From contig NC_073358.2 in the NCBI RefSeq assembly GCF_027580225.2, positions 8,127,501 to 8,191,500 on the forward strand: a stretch of DNA of 64,000 nt, read 5' to 3'. Positions 47,658 through 59,146 of the stretch are shown here, piece by piece. The notes under the pieces are model-generated. The model ran no database searches and was not told where the DNA came from. It saw only the letters and a program-made list of their open reading frames with translations. Every line of letters begins with the position of its first letter. Within the stretch, counting starts at the first letter, position 1. This DNA is from Misgurnus anguillicaudatus. Lineage: Eukaryota > Chordata > Actinopteri > Cypriniformes > Cobitidae. Position numbers and translations under genes: made by a program.

Positions 47658-49500
47658 CAGTTCTTCTCCCGCACACTTAGAGGGCTTTGGTGAAAAATCT
47701 TTGTTGCATTCGATGGATTTTGCCATCAAACCGGTATTTTTGAATGGCATGATGTCGGGATTAAGATGATTTGAAGTGAAAAAATTTGATTAACGTGTAA
47801 AACCGAGAGCTTTCAGTCAAGGTCATTACAGTATATAATTTTTGACGGCAGTGCCGTTTTGCGGCTTTTGCATCTGAGCTCTTCAAATGTCATATTTCAA
47901 CCTATGTTTCTCCTCAGTTTTCTTAGGACAGAATGCTATTGTTAAACTGTAAGAGCCATAATACACAGCTATAAAATTAACCCGGATAGACAATTTGGTT
48001 GAGTTGCAATAAAATCAATCCTATTTGACAAGCTGAGTACAGTTTGTAACAATATTGAGATCTCTTTTTAAACTTTAGGGGAGACAGGAGGGCACAGAAT
48101 AGAGAAAAACATAAGAATGAGAAGAAAAAAGCAAAAATCTTTGCTTTGATTTCCGTTTAGATTTACAGAGAAACAACATATAAGATTTAAGAAAGTATAG
48201 CTTTAATACACAATAAACTTACTTTACATTGTATTTCTGCAATATGTACTTGAAAAAAGCAAAAACCTAATAAAGAACAATATGCCAAACGAAAAATCAT
48301 TTGAAAACAAAAGGACCCACGGTACGGCATGTGAATACATCATCATGTTGAAACATAGCATGCAGCAAGAAAGCCGTTGAAACAAGTCTATTACAGAAGA
48401 CGCGGGGGGAGAATGTTTCTTATATGGGATTTGCTGTAACATGTTTAACCCAGAAACTATTTCCCATAACTGTAAAGTAACTGTATCATGTGTCCCTACA
48501 CTTACACAGGAACGAGAGGACAACACGTGTAACACTTCTACAGTATGCCTTTATAAAAGCGACACATTTGCTGACAGCTGAATAAAAATCATTCTCAGTA
48601 CTGTGGGACTGAACTAATGTATTTATGTAGCGAGCGCAGGTGCGCCGATATGCCCGTGAGTGCATGTGTGTGTGTGATTTATACCTGTGCATATCCTGTG
48701 CTGTTGTAGTGGGTACGAACCCATTAAGCCAGAGCAGCCATCGGGCGAACTGCCAGCATCGCCCAGCCGGCTCCGCAAACACTGCGGCACTCCTGAACAT
48801 GCGTTTTTCAGGAGTCCTGTGTGTGCGACACAAGAAAAGTGGGTGAGAGTCACTCACTTTCAGTGCAAAGAGATACGACCAGCTTAAAACCAGTATGTAA
48901 AACCCTCACGCTGCATTAGGAAACCAGTCATGTCTCGCCAAAATGATAATTTAATAAGCGCGATCGGCTTATATGACAGCCCCGAGGAAAACTCAATATC
49001 TCAGAGGTGATTTTTCATAATGCAGGAGTTTAATGATCTTGATGAGGAATTGCTGAGAAATGAGAGTATCCCTCACTTCAATATCCTGGCAAATCTGAGT
49101 TTACTAAATATATTTAGATGGCATTACTGAGACATCTGTTGTACACTCTTGAAATAAAATAATTTCTACAGCTCTACAACATTTGTAGTAAAAACAAGAT
49201 TTGACTAAAAGGAACAAAAATGGTTCTCCTAAGACATCAATGCTAAGAACACTTCATATAACCTTTATTTCAACCCAAATGCTACGTTGTTTTAACCCCC
49301 AGCATAGCTTTGTTTATTTAACCCAACTGTTGGGTTTGTTGTCCATATTTGACCCAACCATGGGTTAAAACAACCAAATATTTTGTAACATTTATTATTT
49401 TAAGAGTGTAACATTATCATTTTCAGGCAGTAGACACACTGCATGTGATAGAAAAATGTTTCTTCCTCCTTCTTCTGTTTTAGTACAGTAAGTTATGTCA
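47658..49500. other. no supported gene; unique-looking DNA
   Basis: It holds the weak exon candidate at 48685-48853. The part 48900-49140 (TAATTTAATAAGCGCGATCG, CTTATATGACAGCCCCGAGG) reads as unique and may be conserved. Near 49270-49380 are AACCCAAATGC/AACCCAACTGTTGGGTT pieces of a foldback repeat. Confidence 0.3.
48685..48853 (-). other. weak candidate for an upstream rxra exon
   Basis: The minus strand has an open frame from an ATG at 48853 that reaches a consensus donor (CAG|GTATAA) at 48684-48685. The last base left over is G, so it would join exon 2 (AC TCC TCT) in phase to give Asp. The stretch is GC-richer than its surroundings and I see no transposon ends in it. The peptide (containing LMGSYPLQQHRICT) does not resemble the known RXR-alpha start, so this may be chance or a 5' UTR exon. 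I include it only because exon 1 must lie upstream of 27407. Confidence 0.15.
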
Positions 49501-49519
49501 AATATGGTAAGCATTTAAG

Positions 49520-50310
49520 AATGTCCCCTTTGAGGCTGGGCAAATTCATCCTCCAGTTAGGTCTGGAATGCTCGTCCATGACATCACCACTTGTGGGCGG
49601 GGCCTCACCTCATGGTTTAGGTTTGCAAGATTTGCTGTACTCTCTAGAAAGGCCCATATGTGTTTGTGCAACTGCATGCGTGTGGCCCATACTACGTTTC
49701 TCTGATTGATATGAAAATAGCTCGACCTTGAGGTGTTTTATTTGCTTGCTGGTAAAATTGCAAGTGGCTCAATTTCATCTGAACTTACAGACCACCCAAT
49801 ACTTGAACTCAGTATTGACCTTGTGCAACAAAGGACACCTACACACACAAACTAAAAGCAAAATCTGTAGGTCTCTTTATGAGACCCATGATATTTGCTC
49901 CTTTCAGAGCTCACATTTACAAGACCTTGATGAGAGGCCGCGCCATGCCGAGCAGATTCCTGTATTCAAGGTCTCCATCTCATCTCTAAGACAATCAAAG
50001 TTAAGGTCAAAGGTCAGGCCTGCAATTCAATTCATCGTGAACGTCATAAAAATCTCTCTTTCAAGGGTTCTTGGTTCTTTAGAATCTGGACCACAGTGGA
50101 AGCAGAAGTTGCAGCCTTGGCCATGTGAGCATCGGCAGCCTTCGAGTGTCTTTGTTAGCCTTGAGAGCCGCAATAGAGATGAAGAAAGATTGAGGTTCTT
50201 TAGCTGCATGATTGATGAGGGTAGTACATATTTTGGGATATTGGATGTTTGTGCTAAAGAAGATCAGCTTTTGAGGTTCACTGACATTATGATGCAGTAA
50301 ATGATGAGAA
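49520..50310. other. unique stretch with DR1 site; candidate regulatory region
   Basis: No transposon ends recognised. Contains a GC box (GGGCGGGGCC near 49597) and the DR1 at 50004-50016. A 190-codon plus-strand open frame (49728-50300) spans it, but its peptide shows no domain, signal or splice pattern that I recognise. Confidence 0.35.
50004..50016 (+). promoter_or_regulatory. perfect DR1 nuclear-receptor element
   Basis: AGGTCA-A-AGGTCA: two perfect half-sites in direct repeat with one-base spacing, preceded by AAAGTTA. This is the consensus for RXR homodimers, PPAR-RXR, HNF4 and COUP-TF. It lies upstream of or within intron 1 of rxra, so autoregulation is possible but inferred. One 13-bp match in 64 kb can also arise by chance. 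Confidence 0.55.
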
Positions 50311-50751
50311 TCAGACTGATAAGTTGTTTTTTCATATATTTTACATTAAAGCTTTTATTCAAAGCAACTGACAAAAGTGAAGAAAACGACGATGCGATTC
50401 TTTATGAACTAACATGAGACGTGCAATAAACATTCTTATTAGGGATGCAACGAAAGGAAAATTCTTGGCCGAAGTCAAATAAAATAAAAAACTCAGCCGA
50501 AGGCAGAATAATGAACAACCGGACAATTATTTTTATTTTTCCTAATTATTTTGCCTATTTTCTCACAATTGCACGAGTAACATTTTTAGAATGTCCTTTT
50601 TACTAGATTTATTTTATACTATTTAACAATGCAATTTTTTTAACATTCCATTATAGTCATTTTAGGATCTTTTTTATTTTTTTGCGTCTTTCTCTGACAC
50701 TTTAAAAGGCTTTTACCAACATGTTTGTTGCATTTGCGCACCTCTCACTCT

Positions 50752-51613
50752 GGGGTGCGTTTCCCAAAAGCATCGTTAGCCAACTACTGTCGTAAGTTTA
50801 GTCGTTACTGATAAAGTCCAACTATTTGGTGTTTCTCGAAACCATAGTTCAAACGAACATTCGCAAGCTGCATTGCAAACTTGTGTGGTTTGAACGACAG
50901 CTCTTCACCTGTCGTTTAAAGCATAGTTCCTTGTTATTATCATATATAGACTTACGTTGATCATGCTTTTGAACAAAATAAGCAAAAAAACATGTAGTAC
51001 ATTCTATACCCATCATTCTAAATATATTACAATTTTATTTTACGTCTTTAAGTTTGTAAACAGAATTAAAGTGCTGCATTTGAAAACGGCACGTGCGCAG
51101 TCCTACGAGCTTTAAGACCCTGGGGAATCCCTGGGAGGAGTGACATAATAGGGAACTTGAGTATGAATTAAATATCTTGAAAATAAACAACAGATAACTT
51201 AATCACTATAACAAAATCAGTCTTCTGATGCAATATATGTTATTTACAGCAGTAATCTGACATGAATTCGATTTGCACAGATTAATTAGCCTAGTACTTC
51301 ACCTCCCACTTGACATCATCAACTATGTTGGTTTACCAACATGGGGTGCGTTTCCCAAAAGCAGCTAAGTTAGCAACTTTGTTGGTTGCAATGCAATTTC
51401 CCATTGCCAACCTACTAAGTTGCTAACACGTTAGCAACAATGCTTTTGGGAAACGCACCCATGGTCATCAATTATGTTGGTAAACCAACATGGTTCAAAC
51501 GACGAATGTGCGACAAAGTTACTATGCTTTCGGGAAGCAGTCGTGACAAGGTACTATGTTAATTACTATGTTGGTTTAGCAGCGAGTTAGTCGTTGTTCG
51601 GGAAACGCACCCC
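50752..51613. mobile_element. GGGTGCGTTTCCC foldback element, middle layer
   Basis: The left end GGGGTGCGTTTCCCAAAAGC continues ATCGTTAGCC; the right end is GTTCGGGAAACGCACCCC. Within the right half sits a second, smaller member of the same family. Confidence 0.8.
51344..51460. mobile_element. GGGTGCGTTTCCC foldback element, innermost layer
   Basis: 117 bp, GGGTGCGTTTCCCAAAAGC to GCTTTTGGGAAACGCACCC. It is almost fully palindromic, with TTAGCAACTTTGTTGG-type arms, and has ATG on both sides (51341-51343, 51461-51463). Confidence 0.88.
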
Positions 51614-52034
51614 TGCGCTGGTTGCTATTTGATCTCATCATCAAAGATCTCATTGTTTGGTAACATTTATTGGGTCTTTTCACTTGTTAGGCAACCGAAA
51701 TTAATTGGCCGAAAATAGCTAAACTCCTTTTCGGACAAATAATTTTGGTTGCCGAACATTCCGTGGATCCCTAATTTTTAGAGATTAAGTATAGAATAAA
51801 AAACTTTAATACAAACAAAAAGTGAAACATTGCTCTAGATTACTCACAAGATTTAAGTTAGTGTCATGTAAATTTTCACCTTAAATTTGATATTTTCGCT
51901 GCAAACGTGCTGCCCAATTTGCGTCATTTGCATCGCCCTGCGCTGATTCACGTATGTTCGCATCTTTGCATTGATTTGTATGTAATCTACATGCAAAAAT
52001 AACAAAATTTGCTTCTGATGTGTATACACCATAA

Positions 52035-52389
52035 TGCTGCGTTCAGACCAGCCGTGGTAGACGCATCAAGTGCGAGTGATTTCAATGTGAAATTGGCACG
52101 AATTGAGCGTTGCCGCAGCAAGCCCGCAAGTTACAATTTTGTAACTTTGGCGGAAAAACACACTGCGTTAACCAACGAGGAGCTTGCTCTAGTAGTGACG
52201 TGATTACAGGAAGCGAGCAGAGTTGCAGAAGCCCCTCCCATGACGCGAATTTCCGCAAGAATTTCACATTGACTAGAATTTCACGCGAGGCTTTCACGCG
52301 TGAATGAAGCGAGTAAATGTTCAACCGGCAAACTAGACGCGGTAGACGCGATTTTGACGCCTCAAACGCGGCTGTTGTGAACACACGGT
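52035..52389. mobile_element. GC-rich MITE, GGTTCACACCAG family copy 4
   Basis: The left end TGCTGCGTTCAGACCAGCC follows TAA (52032-52034). The right part, reverse-complemented, reads TGTGTTCACAACAGCCGCG. It is collinear with 16720-17179 but about 100 bp shorter by internal deletion. Confidence 0.78.
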
Positions 52390-54618
52390 ATGTACTTTTT
52401 TGTCAGCCAGACTTCCTTTACCAAAAAGTATTTACTTGAAGAACAACTGGATTTTTTTGTAAATATTTAAATAATTTAATAGCAAATTTGCATTTAACTT
52501 TATTTATTTATTTATTTTTCATCTATTTTTACGTTTTTTATTATACAACATAGTTATTGTTACCATCTTCTGGTAATTTTTTGTAATGTTGTGTAATGGT
52601 TACATGGCATGCAGATAAACAAATAAAATATTTTGTTAGTAAGTGTTTTATTTTCTTTTTTTATTTTAAATTAATTTATTTGCATCTTACGATTTAGTTG
52701 TAAGTTGTCAATTTAAGAACCCCCAGCAATTCCTACGAAACCCAGTTTGGGAAACCCTGCTGTAAGTGATAAAGTAAACAGGATCACAGTACGGAGATCT
52801 TCGGCTTTGGTTCTTCTAGCAAGGATTCTTATATGATGTAGTAATGATGGCCTGAGTGTGTTTTAAGTTTAGCTGTGTCATATCCTGTCAGTAAATATGA
52901 ACAAAAATAGCACAGAAACTACTTTGGCAGGGCTGTTGAAATAGTCAAGATAGTATGCTGGAACAAAAGGTCTGATTCATAACCTTTCATCAGACACTGA
53001 CAGCAGAGACAGTGATGGTGGGATGAATGAACTGAAGCAGTTTAAAATAGCGGCCAAACTCAACATTCGTTTCTGTTTTAGAAAAAAGCAAACAATTCTT
53101 ATGTACTCTAAAAAGCGTTGGGTCAAAAAGGGACAAACCCAATTTTATCTATGCTGGGTGGTCACCAGCATACCAGCACCAGAACACAACATATGTTGGT
53201 CTTGCTGGTATGACCAGCATGGGATGCTGGTGCTTTGGTGCTGGTTTAGCTGGTGCTGGTTTGGTGCTGGTTTAGGTGGTGTTCACTAGCAAACATAACA
53301 TATGTTGGTCTTGCTAGTATGCTGTTTTTTTCAGCAGGGCTGTCGGTAACATTAACATATCCAACGAATCACAGTCGACCTCTAGTAGTTCAGTAGTAAA
53401 CATTTTATTTTGGAATAAATAAAGCTAAATATGTAATCTACCTGTATTTAAAACCTCAAGTAAATAAAGAAATGCCAACCCCTGTTCTATGTCATCGCAA
53501 CCTTTTGTAGTATCTTTATTTTAAGGAGTGTATGTATGCCAGTAACTAAAAGATCTCTTGAGCATTAAAAGAGCAATAAAACATCTCAGAGACAATAAAG
53601 ACAGAAAAAGAGAGAAGTTGGATTTGGTATAAATGAAAATGTCATACAACAACAGGCAGCCAAGGTAAAAGCAACATCTGAGCTCAGAATCAACATCATC
53701 ATCAAACATTCAGATCAGCTCTGATGATCTAAAAATACAACTTCATCCCATATAAATAATTATAACATCTTCCGAGGAGCTCATCCAATCATTTCCAAAC
53801 CTGTTTCCAAAACGTTTTCTTAATCCTCAGGATGCTCAGCGTGCCATAAACTGTCCTAAATAATTCTTCCCACTACATAATATTACAATATTATGATTGT
53901 AGGTGAGCCAAATATTTCTCACAAATTATTCTTGGTGTAGCCAACATACTTTCCAAATGAACTCAACTACAGCAATCCCTCAAGTGTCATGCGTTGGAGA
54001 TAGATGAACCTCATAATTTACACATCACTGCTAGAAAAGACAAGAAGATGGCATGGGCTGAATCCATCCCACCGTACATGTGAAAAACCTCTTTATTATG
54101 TGCATGTGCGTATGTTAGTTGTTTTGAGTGCATTTGGGCAGATGTTCAAATGTACGAGATGGAAAAACTACATTTGCTGTTCTCAGCGGAGTCTGTTAAT
54201 AAAAGCCTCTCTGTAATATTTTTCCACATCCTATAATTTGAGCATTACTGTTGAGAGGCTCAGTGCTGCAGCTACAGAGATTAACAGGCACCACAATAAT
54301 GTTCACTCTGTGTACTTCACTCGAACGGAAACAGAAAAAAATGAGTTGATGAAATATTGCAGCATATTTCAATTTTTCAACCCTATTGCTTCTGTTTTTA
54401 CGTCAAAATTGGATGTGTGTCATTGAGTTCGCACTTTTTCCTGTTGAACAACAAGAAAAGATTAAAGGGACAGTTCTCAAACATCAAATAAGGAGCCTCT
54501 GGCTCATGAGGCAAAAAACAAACGTCAAATTATTGTTTTTAAGTGCCACTTTAACTTACTTCCTTTAATTTTTAAATGTGTACATCTGCCTTCTTTCCCT
54601 AAGAAATTAACCATAGTT
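52390..54618. other. no gene; AT-rich with a GCTGG-rich repeat piece
   Basis: 53140-53345 carries CATACCAGCACC/GGTGCTGGTTTAG units and ends TTTTTTTCAGCAGGGC, a relative of 47353-47657. The remainder shows no recognisable element or exon. Confidence 0.4.
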
Positions 54619-54622
54619 TTAA

Positions 54623-56131
54623 AGGTGCAGTGTGTAAATTTTAGCGGCATCTAGTGGTGAGGTTGCGAATTGCAACCAACGCTTAGTCCACTGCTCACCC
54701 CACGCTTTTGAAACACATAGAAAAGCTACAAAAGCCGCCACCGGACAAACATGTAATTGTTGGAGACAACTTAGTAAAAAAAGTGTCCGTTAAGGGCTTA
54801 TGTATAAAATGGCGGCACAAAATGGCGACTTCCATGTAAGGGGACCCTCGGTGTATGTAGATAAAAAGGTAGAGGTCGACCGATTTATCGGCCGGCCGAT
54901 TAATTGGCCGATTTTTGGCATATTTTTAAAAATCGGCTTTGGCCGATTTTGCTGCAAAATTAGGCCGATTAATAGGCAGGCGCATCTGCGGCACCTAAGC
55001 GCTGTTGTAGAACTTGTGACGCTGCCTCTTGCTGCAAGCAGATCGCTCCCGTCTCGTGTGTGTGTACAGCCATGCCTTGTTCACAAACAGCTTTACTAAA
55101 TGATGGCGGGATCGCGCGAATTAAGCAGCCAGTACAACAGCACGACGGGCTTATGTCTCGCAGTGCACTGTCCGTGCAAAGATTAGGCTCATTTCATGTG
55201 ATTAATGAGTGATGATGAGTTTTGTTTGCGTGACAGAGAGAGAAGAGCCGCGCGTGCACGCTTTCTGTCTCCCTGCTTTTATTACTCAAAACAAAACTGA
55301 CTCGATGGCGAAAGGTCGGAAGACCAAATCATATCCACAAAGGAAATGTTTTTCGTGTTGTTACAGTAAGACTTTGTTAACAGTTTTGCGCTGCTCAGCC
55401 TGGATTAGAACACAATGCGTCCGATTCGCGAACTGACTCCTTTGAACGGATTCGTTTGAATGAACGGTTGAAACAACAGATCTGTCCCAACACTAAACTC
55501 ACAAGACGTCACTGTCAGCACAATCAGTCACTTATAGCATCTCAGAAATGAGAATGTAAATGTGTTTAGAAAGATTTGCCCTAAATAACAGTCTCAACTA
55601 AAAAACATAGACATTTACTATGTTAACTTTATGATGAATAAATATTTTATCAGGTCTACCAAATAAGGATTTTATCCTACAAAGCAATAAAAGCCATGAT
55701 AAAAAACTGATCAAAGATGATGACAGCAGAGTGTCAGGTAATATCTGTGTATGATAAATGCATGGTGCAGAGGAGGTTGTAAAACTCTTCAGAAAGACCA
55801 GTCATATATTTTTAAATACTTTGACTTAAATAGTGACATTTTTGCATTTAAAATATCTGCTAATAATGATGAGAACATTTTGATTATTGTGTCCATATAG
55901 AAAATCGGCCAAACATATCGGCCATCGGCTGCCCTGATTTCTAAAAAATTGGCATCGGCATCGGCCAAAGAAAAAGCATATCGGTCGACCTCTATAAAAA
56001 GGTCTCGTTCTAAGTTAATAAACACATAACGGTTCATTATTTAAGGTCTTTATACAGCCCTGATAATGTAGTTTTGTATATTATTTTGCATTTCTGTCAA
56101 GAGATCCTTCTAAAAATTACACACTGCACCT
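54623..56131. mobile_element. TTAA-target element, AGGTGCA family, copy 2 (with nested insertion)
   Basis: The ends AGGTGCAGTGTGTAAATTTT and AAAATTACACACTGCACCT match the copy at 13730-14671. TTAA is on the left (54619-54622) and GTAA, a one-base decay, on the right (56132-56135). The element at 54871-55993 interrupts it. It lacks the 450-bp block present in copy 1. Confidence 0.9.
54871..55993. mobile_element. nested element with AGAGGTCGACCGAT ends and 10-bp target duplication
   Basis: The inverted ends AGAGGTCGACCGAT / ATCGGTCGACCTCT are flanked by perfect duplications ATAAAAAGGT (54861-54870, 55994-56003). Copy 1 of the host shows the empty site (reverse complement GTAGATAAAAACGTCTC). 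Near the ends are repeated GGCCGATT motifs. The interior of 1.1 kb has no transposase frame that I recognise. A duplication of 9-11 bp is usual for Mutator-like elements, but the superfamily is not established. Confidence 0.92.
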
Positions 56132-56184
56132 GTAAAGAGCACATATGGTCCGATTCTTGATTTTGCACTTGCTTTGATGTGTAA

Positions 56185-56707
56185 GGGGCCAGTCACACCA
56201 AAAGCGTTTATGGTAGTTGCAGGCGCCTTTTTTGAATGATATTCTATGGGCAGGGCGCGTTTGCGCGCTGTTTATGCGTGCCGAGCGCCTTGCGGTTTTT
56301 TGCACGCGTTTTTGAAGGAGCGCTGAGACCGGAGAACCGCCCGACATCATTCGCGTCTTTCCATTATCCAATCGAATGAGGGGAGAGGGGGGCCTTACGT
56401 TGTGGTGAGAGAAGTTTACAGTTGCTTTTAAGAACCGGACTCCACTCGCTCACTCTCTCCTGCGTGTTTGTGCACTTCTCACCCTCAAACAAGGTCAGAG
56501 CAAGCGCCCTCTTTTTAAAGTTTCTGCTAATATGACAGTTAACAGCAAAAGAGCGCTCACGCTTCAATATTTGATTGACAAGACAGCTGACTCGGTGGTT
56601 GCTTAGCAATATGAAAAGCCGCATCGCACTGCTCTTTTTTTAAAAAAGGCAGTGCGTCGCGCCTTGCGTTTGCAAGCGTTTAAAGCGCTTTTGGTGTGAC
56701 TGGCCCC
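56185..56707. mobile_element. PIF/Harbinger-type MITE, nested
   Basis: 523 bp with ends GGGGCCAGTCACACCAAAAG and CTTTTGGTGTGACTGGCCCC, perfect over 20 bp. TAA duplication at 56182-56184 and 56708-56710. Interior CpG-rich. Confidence 0.93.
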
Positions 56708-56732
56708 TAAGTGTGTATTAGTACGTTAGCGA

Positions 56733-57828
56733 TAGGGATGTCAAAATATGCAATTTCCCATATTCGATGATCACTTAAATTAACGATCAATCAATCGAAT
56801 AATCGTTAACAGTAATAGTGCAATAAGCCATTACAGCAGTGACATATAGCCAATGACATAAAAGTGTGCGTAAAAATGCCAGCTTCCTAACGCGAATTAA
56901 AAGATTTTATTTTGTCTAAATAACATGCTAGTGGGATTGTAAAATGAGTCAATGTAGTTGGTGTTTTGATAAAAATCATCAATTGAATCTCGTAATGAAA
57001 TATAATGACTAATAGACACAGTAAACTCCGCCTCATAAAGGGCACTCCGCACAGTCGGATGAAAGTCTGTGCGTCCATGACAAAATAAGTTTTCATTATC
57101 ATCAAGTGTTATTTTTCTAGTTGTTCACCTTGCTTTCTGAGTCGTTGATACATCACTTGTTGTAATTATATCCAAGAAGCACACAAAGGGCATTTCTCCC
57201 GTCGTCACCTCAGCTTTAGACCTGCTGCGTACTTTCAGCAAAGATGCTTATTATGAAGACTTCAACCTTCCATTAGAAAATCTGTTTAGCGTGTAGCGCC
57301 TCAGCCAGTAATGATGATGATCAATGATATATGTTGCGGGAGTTCAGAGTGTAACGACAGTCAGTTACAGTTTACATTTAACAGTTTCTTGCCAGAATGT
57401 AAGTTTTACATTTTATCTGTTTATTAAAAACGGCTTCTGGTCTCCTTCCCTGTGTAAAGCAGCGTTAGCAGCGTTGCTATGCTAATCTTGCAGGCTTCCC
57501 TGAAGAGGGTCTTTGCTTTCAGTATCCTAAGTGTTTAGATTTTTGGCATCGGAACCTCTCAGATCCACTGCGGATGCCATTTCGTTGCGTTAGCAGCCAG
57601 CCTCGTCTCGAATGAGGTTATAAAGCCCAAGTGAGTGTTTGGCATCAAGCATTGTTGTGATCATGGCTAGTTTTACTTCTTCACGCTTGTTTAATTTTTT
57701 CACCAGCTGTATATGTGCTTTGCGCAGGCGCCGGACACACGTGCTTGCTTTGTCGACAATCGTTAATTTTTATCGATTTAATTCTTATCGACAATTAATC
57801 GAAGATCGATTTATTGTTAACATCCCTA
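56733..57828. mobile_element. hAT-type element, nested
   Basis: 1096 bp with ends TAGGGATGTCAA and TTAACATCCCTA and sub-terminal ATCGAATAATCGTTAA/TTATCGACAATTAATCG repeats. Perfect 8-bp duplication GTTAGCGA (56725-56732, 57829-57836). No transposase frame. Confidence 0.95.
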
Positions 57829-58311
57829 GTTAGCGATAAGCAAAACATACAAACCCCAAAGTAAGGATGACTCGAGCTATCATTTCCAACGTAAATCTCA
57901 GCGTAAATTTCTTTGACTACAACAAACACGGATTGTAGACAACAGTTTACTTCCTGGGCCAGTTAACGTGGACAAGACCGACATTATCATAATTCCTCCC
58001 GCTTCAGACTCAGCCTGTAAGTTTACTCCTGTCAGCATTGCATTGTGAGCGAATCTTTTAAACATGGTAAGGAGCGTCACATTTTCAGCTGACGTCAAAG
58101 GTATTCAGGCCAATTACAATGTAAAGATTAGCTGGCCAATCAGGGACACAGCGCTTTTCAGATCGATGGGAAGACAGGGATATCTGGAGGTACAAAAATG
58201 TACGGTATGTGGAAAATAATGTGTAGTTTGAACCGTAAACCACGCAAACACATTGTATTATACCAAATACACAAAATAACATTTTTTTGCAATGAAATAG
58301 GTGCCCTTTAA

Positions 58312-58713
58312 TATATGGTGTTAATAAAAGTGTTGCAGCCATGTTTGTTTTTGTATAGTAAAAGTTAAGCACCCTAGGAAATTAACGATAGTTATAGTAA
58401 AGTAAAAGTGAAGTAACCATGTGTTGTTTACCATTTGAATAACCATAGTTTTAATACAAATGCCATGATTAAACTATAGTTAGTGTGGTGAGACTATGAT
58501 GAATTTTTTGAAGTGATGTATACATTTTCATTTTTCATTTTATTCTTTCTGTCCGTAACATCATCCTGCCAAAAGGGACTAAAGGGGATCGCACACCGGC
58601 CACGCAGCTCAGCGCCGCGTCGTTCTAAAAAAAATCAAACACATTGTTTTCTATGAGAAATTAGCCAATACTGGCTAAATCTGGTGCATTTTACATATTT
58701 ATGTATTATTAAA
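58312..58713. other. short interval, ACCATAGTT-type repeat only
   Basis: 58380-58500 has AACCATGTGTTGTTTACC and TAACCATAGTTTTAATAC motifs related to 30090 and 33490. No gene seen. Confidence 0.4.
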
Positions 58714-58930
58714 GGCCACCAATGATCAGATTCACAATTATACATTTCCTTTGGTGTGTAAGTGTGTATTAGTACATGTTTACGATATGCAAAAGGTACA
58801 AACCCCAAAGTAAACGATGACGCGAGTTAAATCTCTTTTCTTGGATTACAACAAACACACGGATTGAAGGCAACAGTTTACTTCCTGGGCCGGTTGACGT
58901 GGACACAACGGTCATTATCATAAATAATCT
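58714..58930. repeat. partial second copy of the AGGGCACCTAT element (empty sites)
   Basis: GTGTAAGTGTGTATTAGTAC here corresponds to the two sides of the 56185 insertion joined. GTACATGTTTACGATATGCA corresponds to the site of the 56733 insertion. Downstream, AACCCCAAAGTAAACGATGA and CAGTTTACTTCCTGGGCCGG match 57850-57960. Confidence 0.85.
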
Positions 58931-59146
58931 GTTTTTTAAACCCCGCGTACACATTGTATTATACCAAATATACAAAATATCATTGTATTATACCAAATAA
59001 TTTTACCAAATTAATGTGCACTGTTTCTGAATAAATAAAAAAATAATAAAAAAATAAAAAATAAAAATAAATAATAAAAAACATATATATTTCTGCCAGT
59101 GGTGACCTTGACAAAAATATCACAATAGCATAACATGCCTTACGTA

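Larger units (their letters stand above)
50440..51773. mobile_element. hAT-type element, outermost of three nested layers
   Basis: The ends are TAGGGATGCAACG and, reverse-complemented, TAGGGATCCACGGAATG. Sub-terminal TTGGCCGAAGTC and AATTGGCCGAAAAT are shared. Flanking 8-mers ATTCTTAT and ATTTTTAG agree at 6 of 8. The middle holds the next element. Confidence 0.65.
56136..58307. mobile_element. TTAA-target element, AGGGCACCTAT family, with two insertions
   Basis: The left end is AGAGCACATATGG and the right end, reverse-complemented, AGGGCACCTATTTCATTGC, with TTAA on the right (58308-58311). On the left it shares the decayed GTAA at 56132-56135 with the preceding element. Two elements (56185-56707 and 56733-57828) lie inside; a partial second copy at 58714-58930 shows both empty sites. 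Confidence 0.8.
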
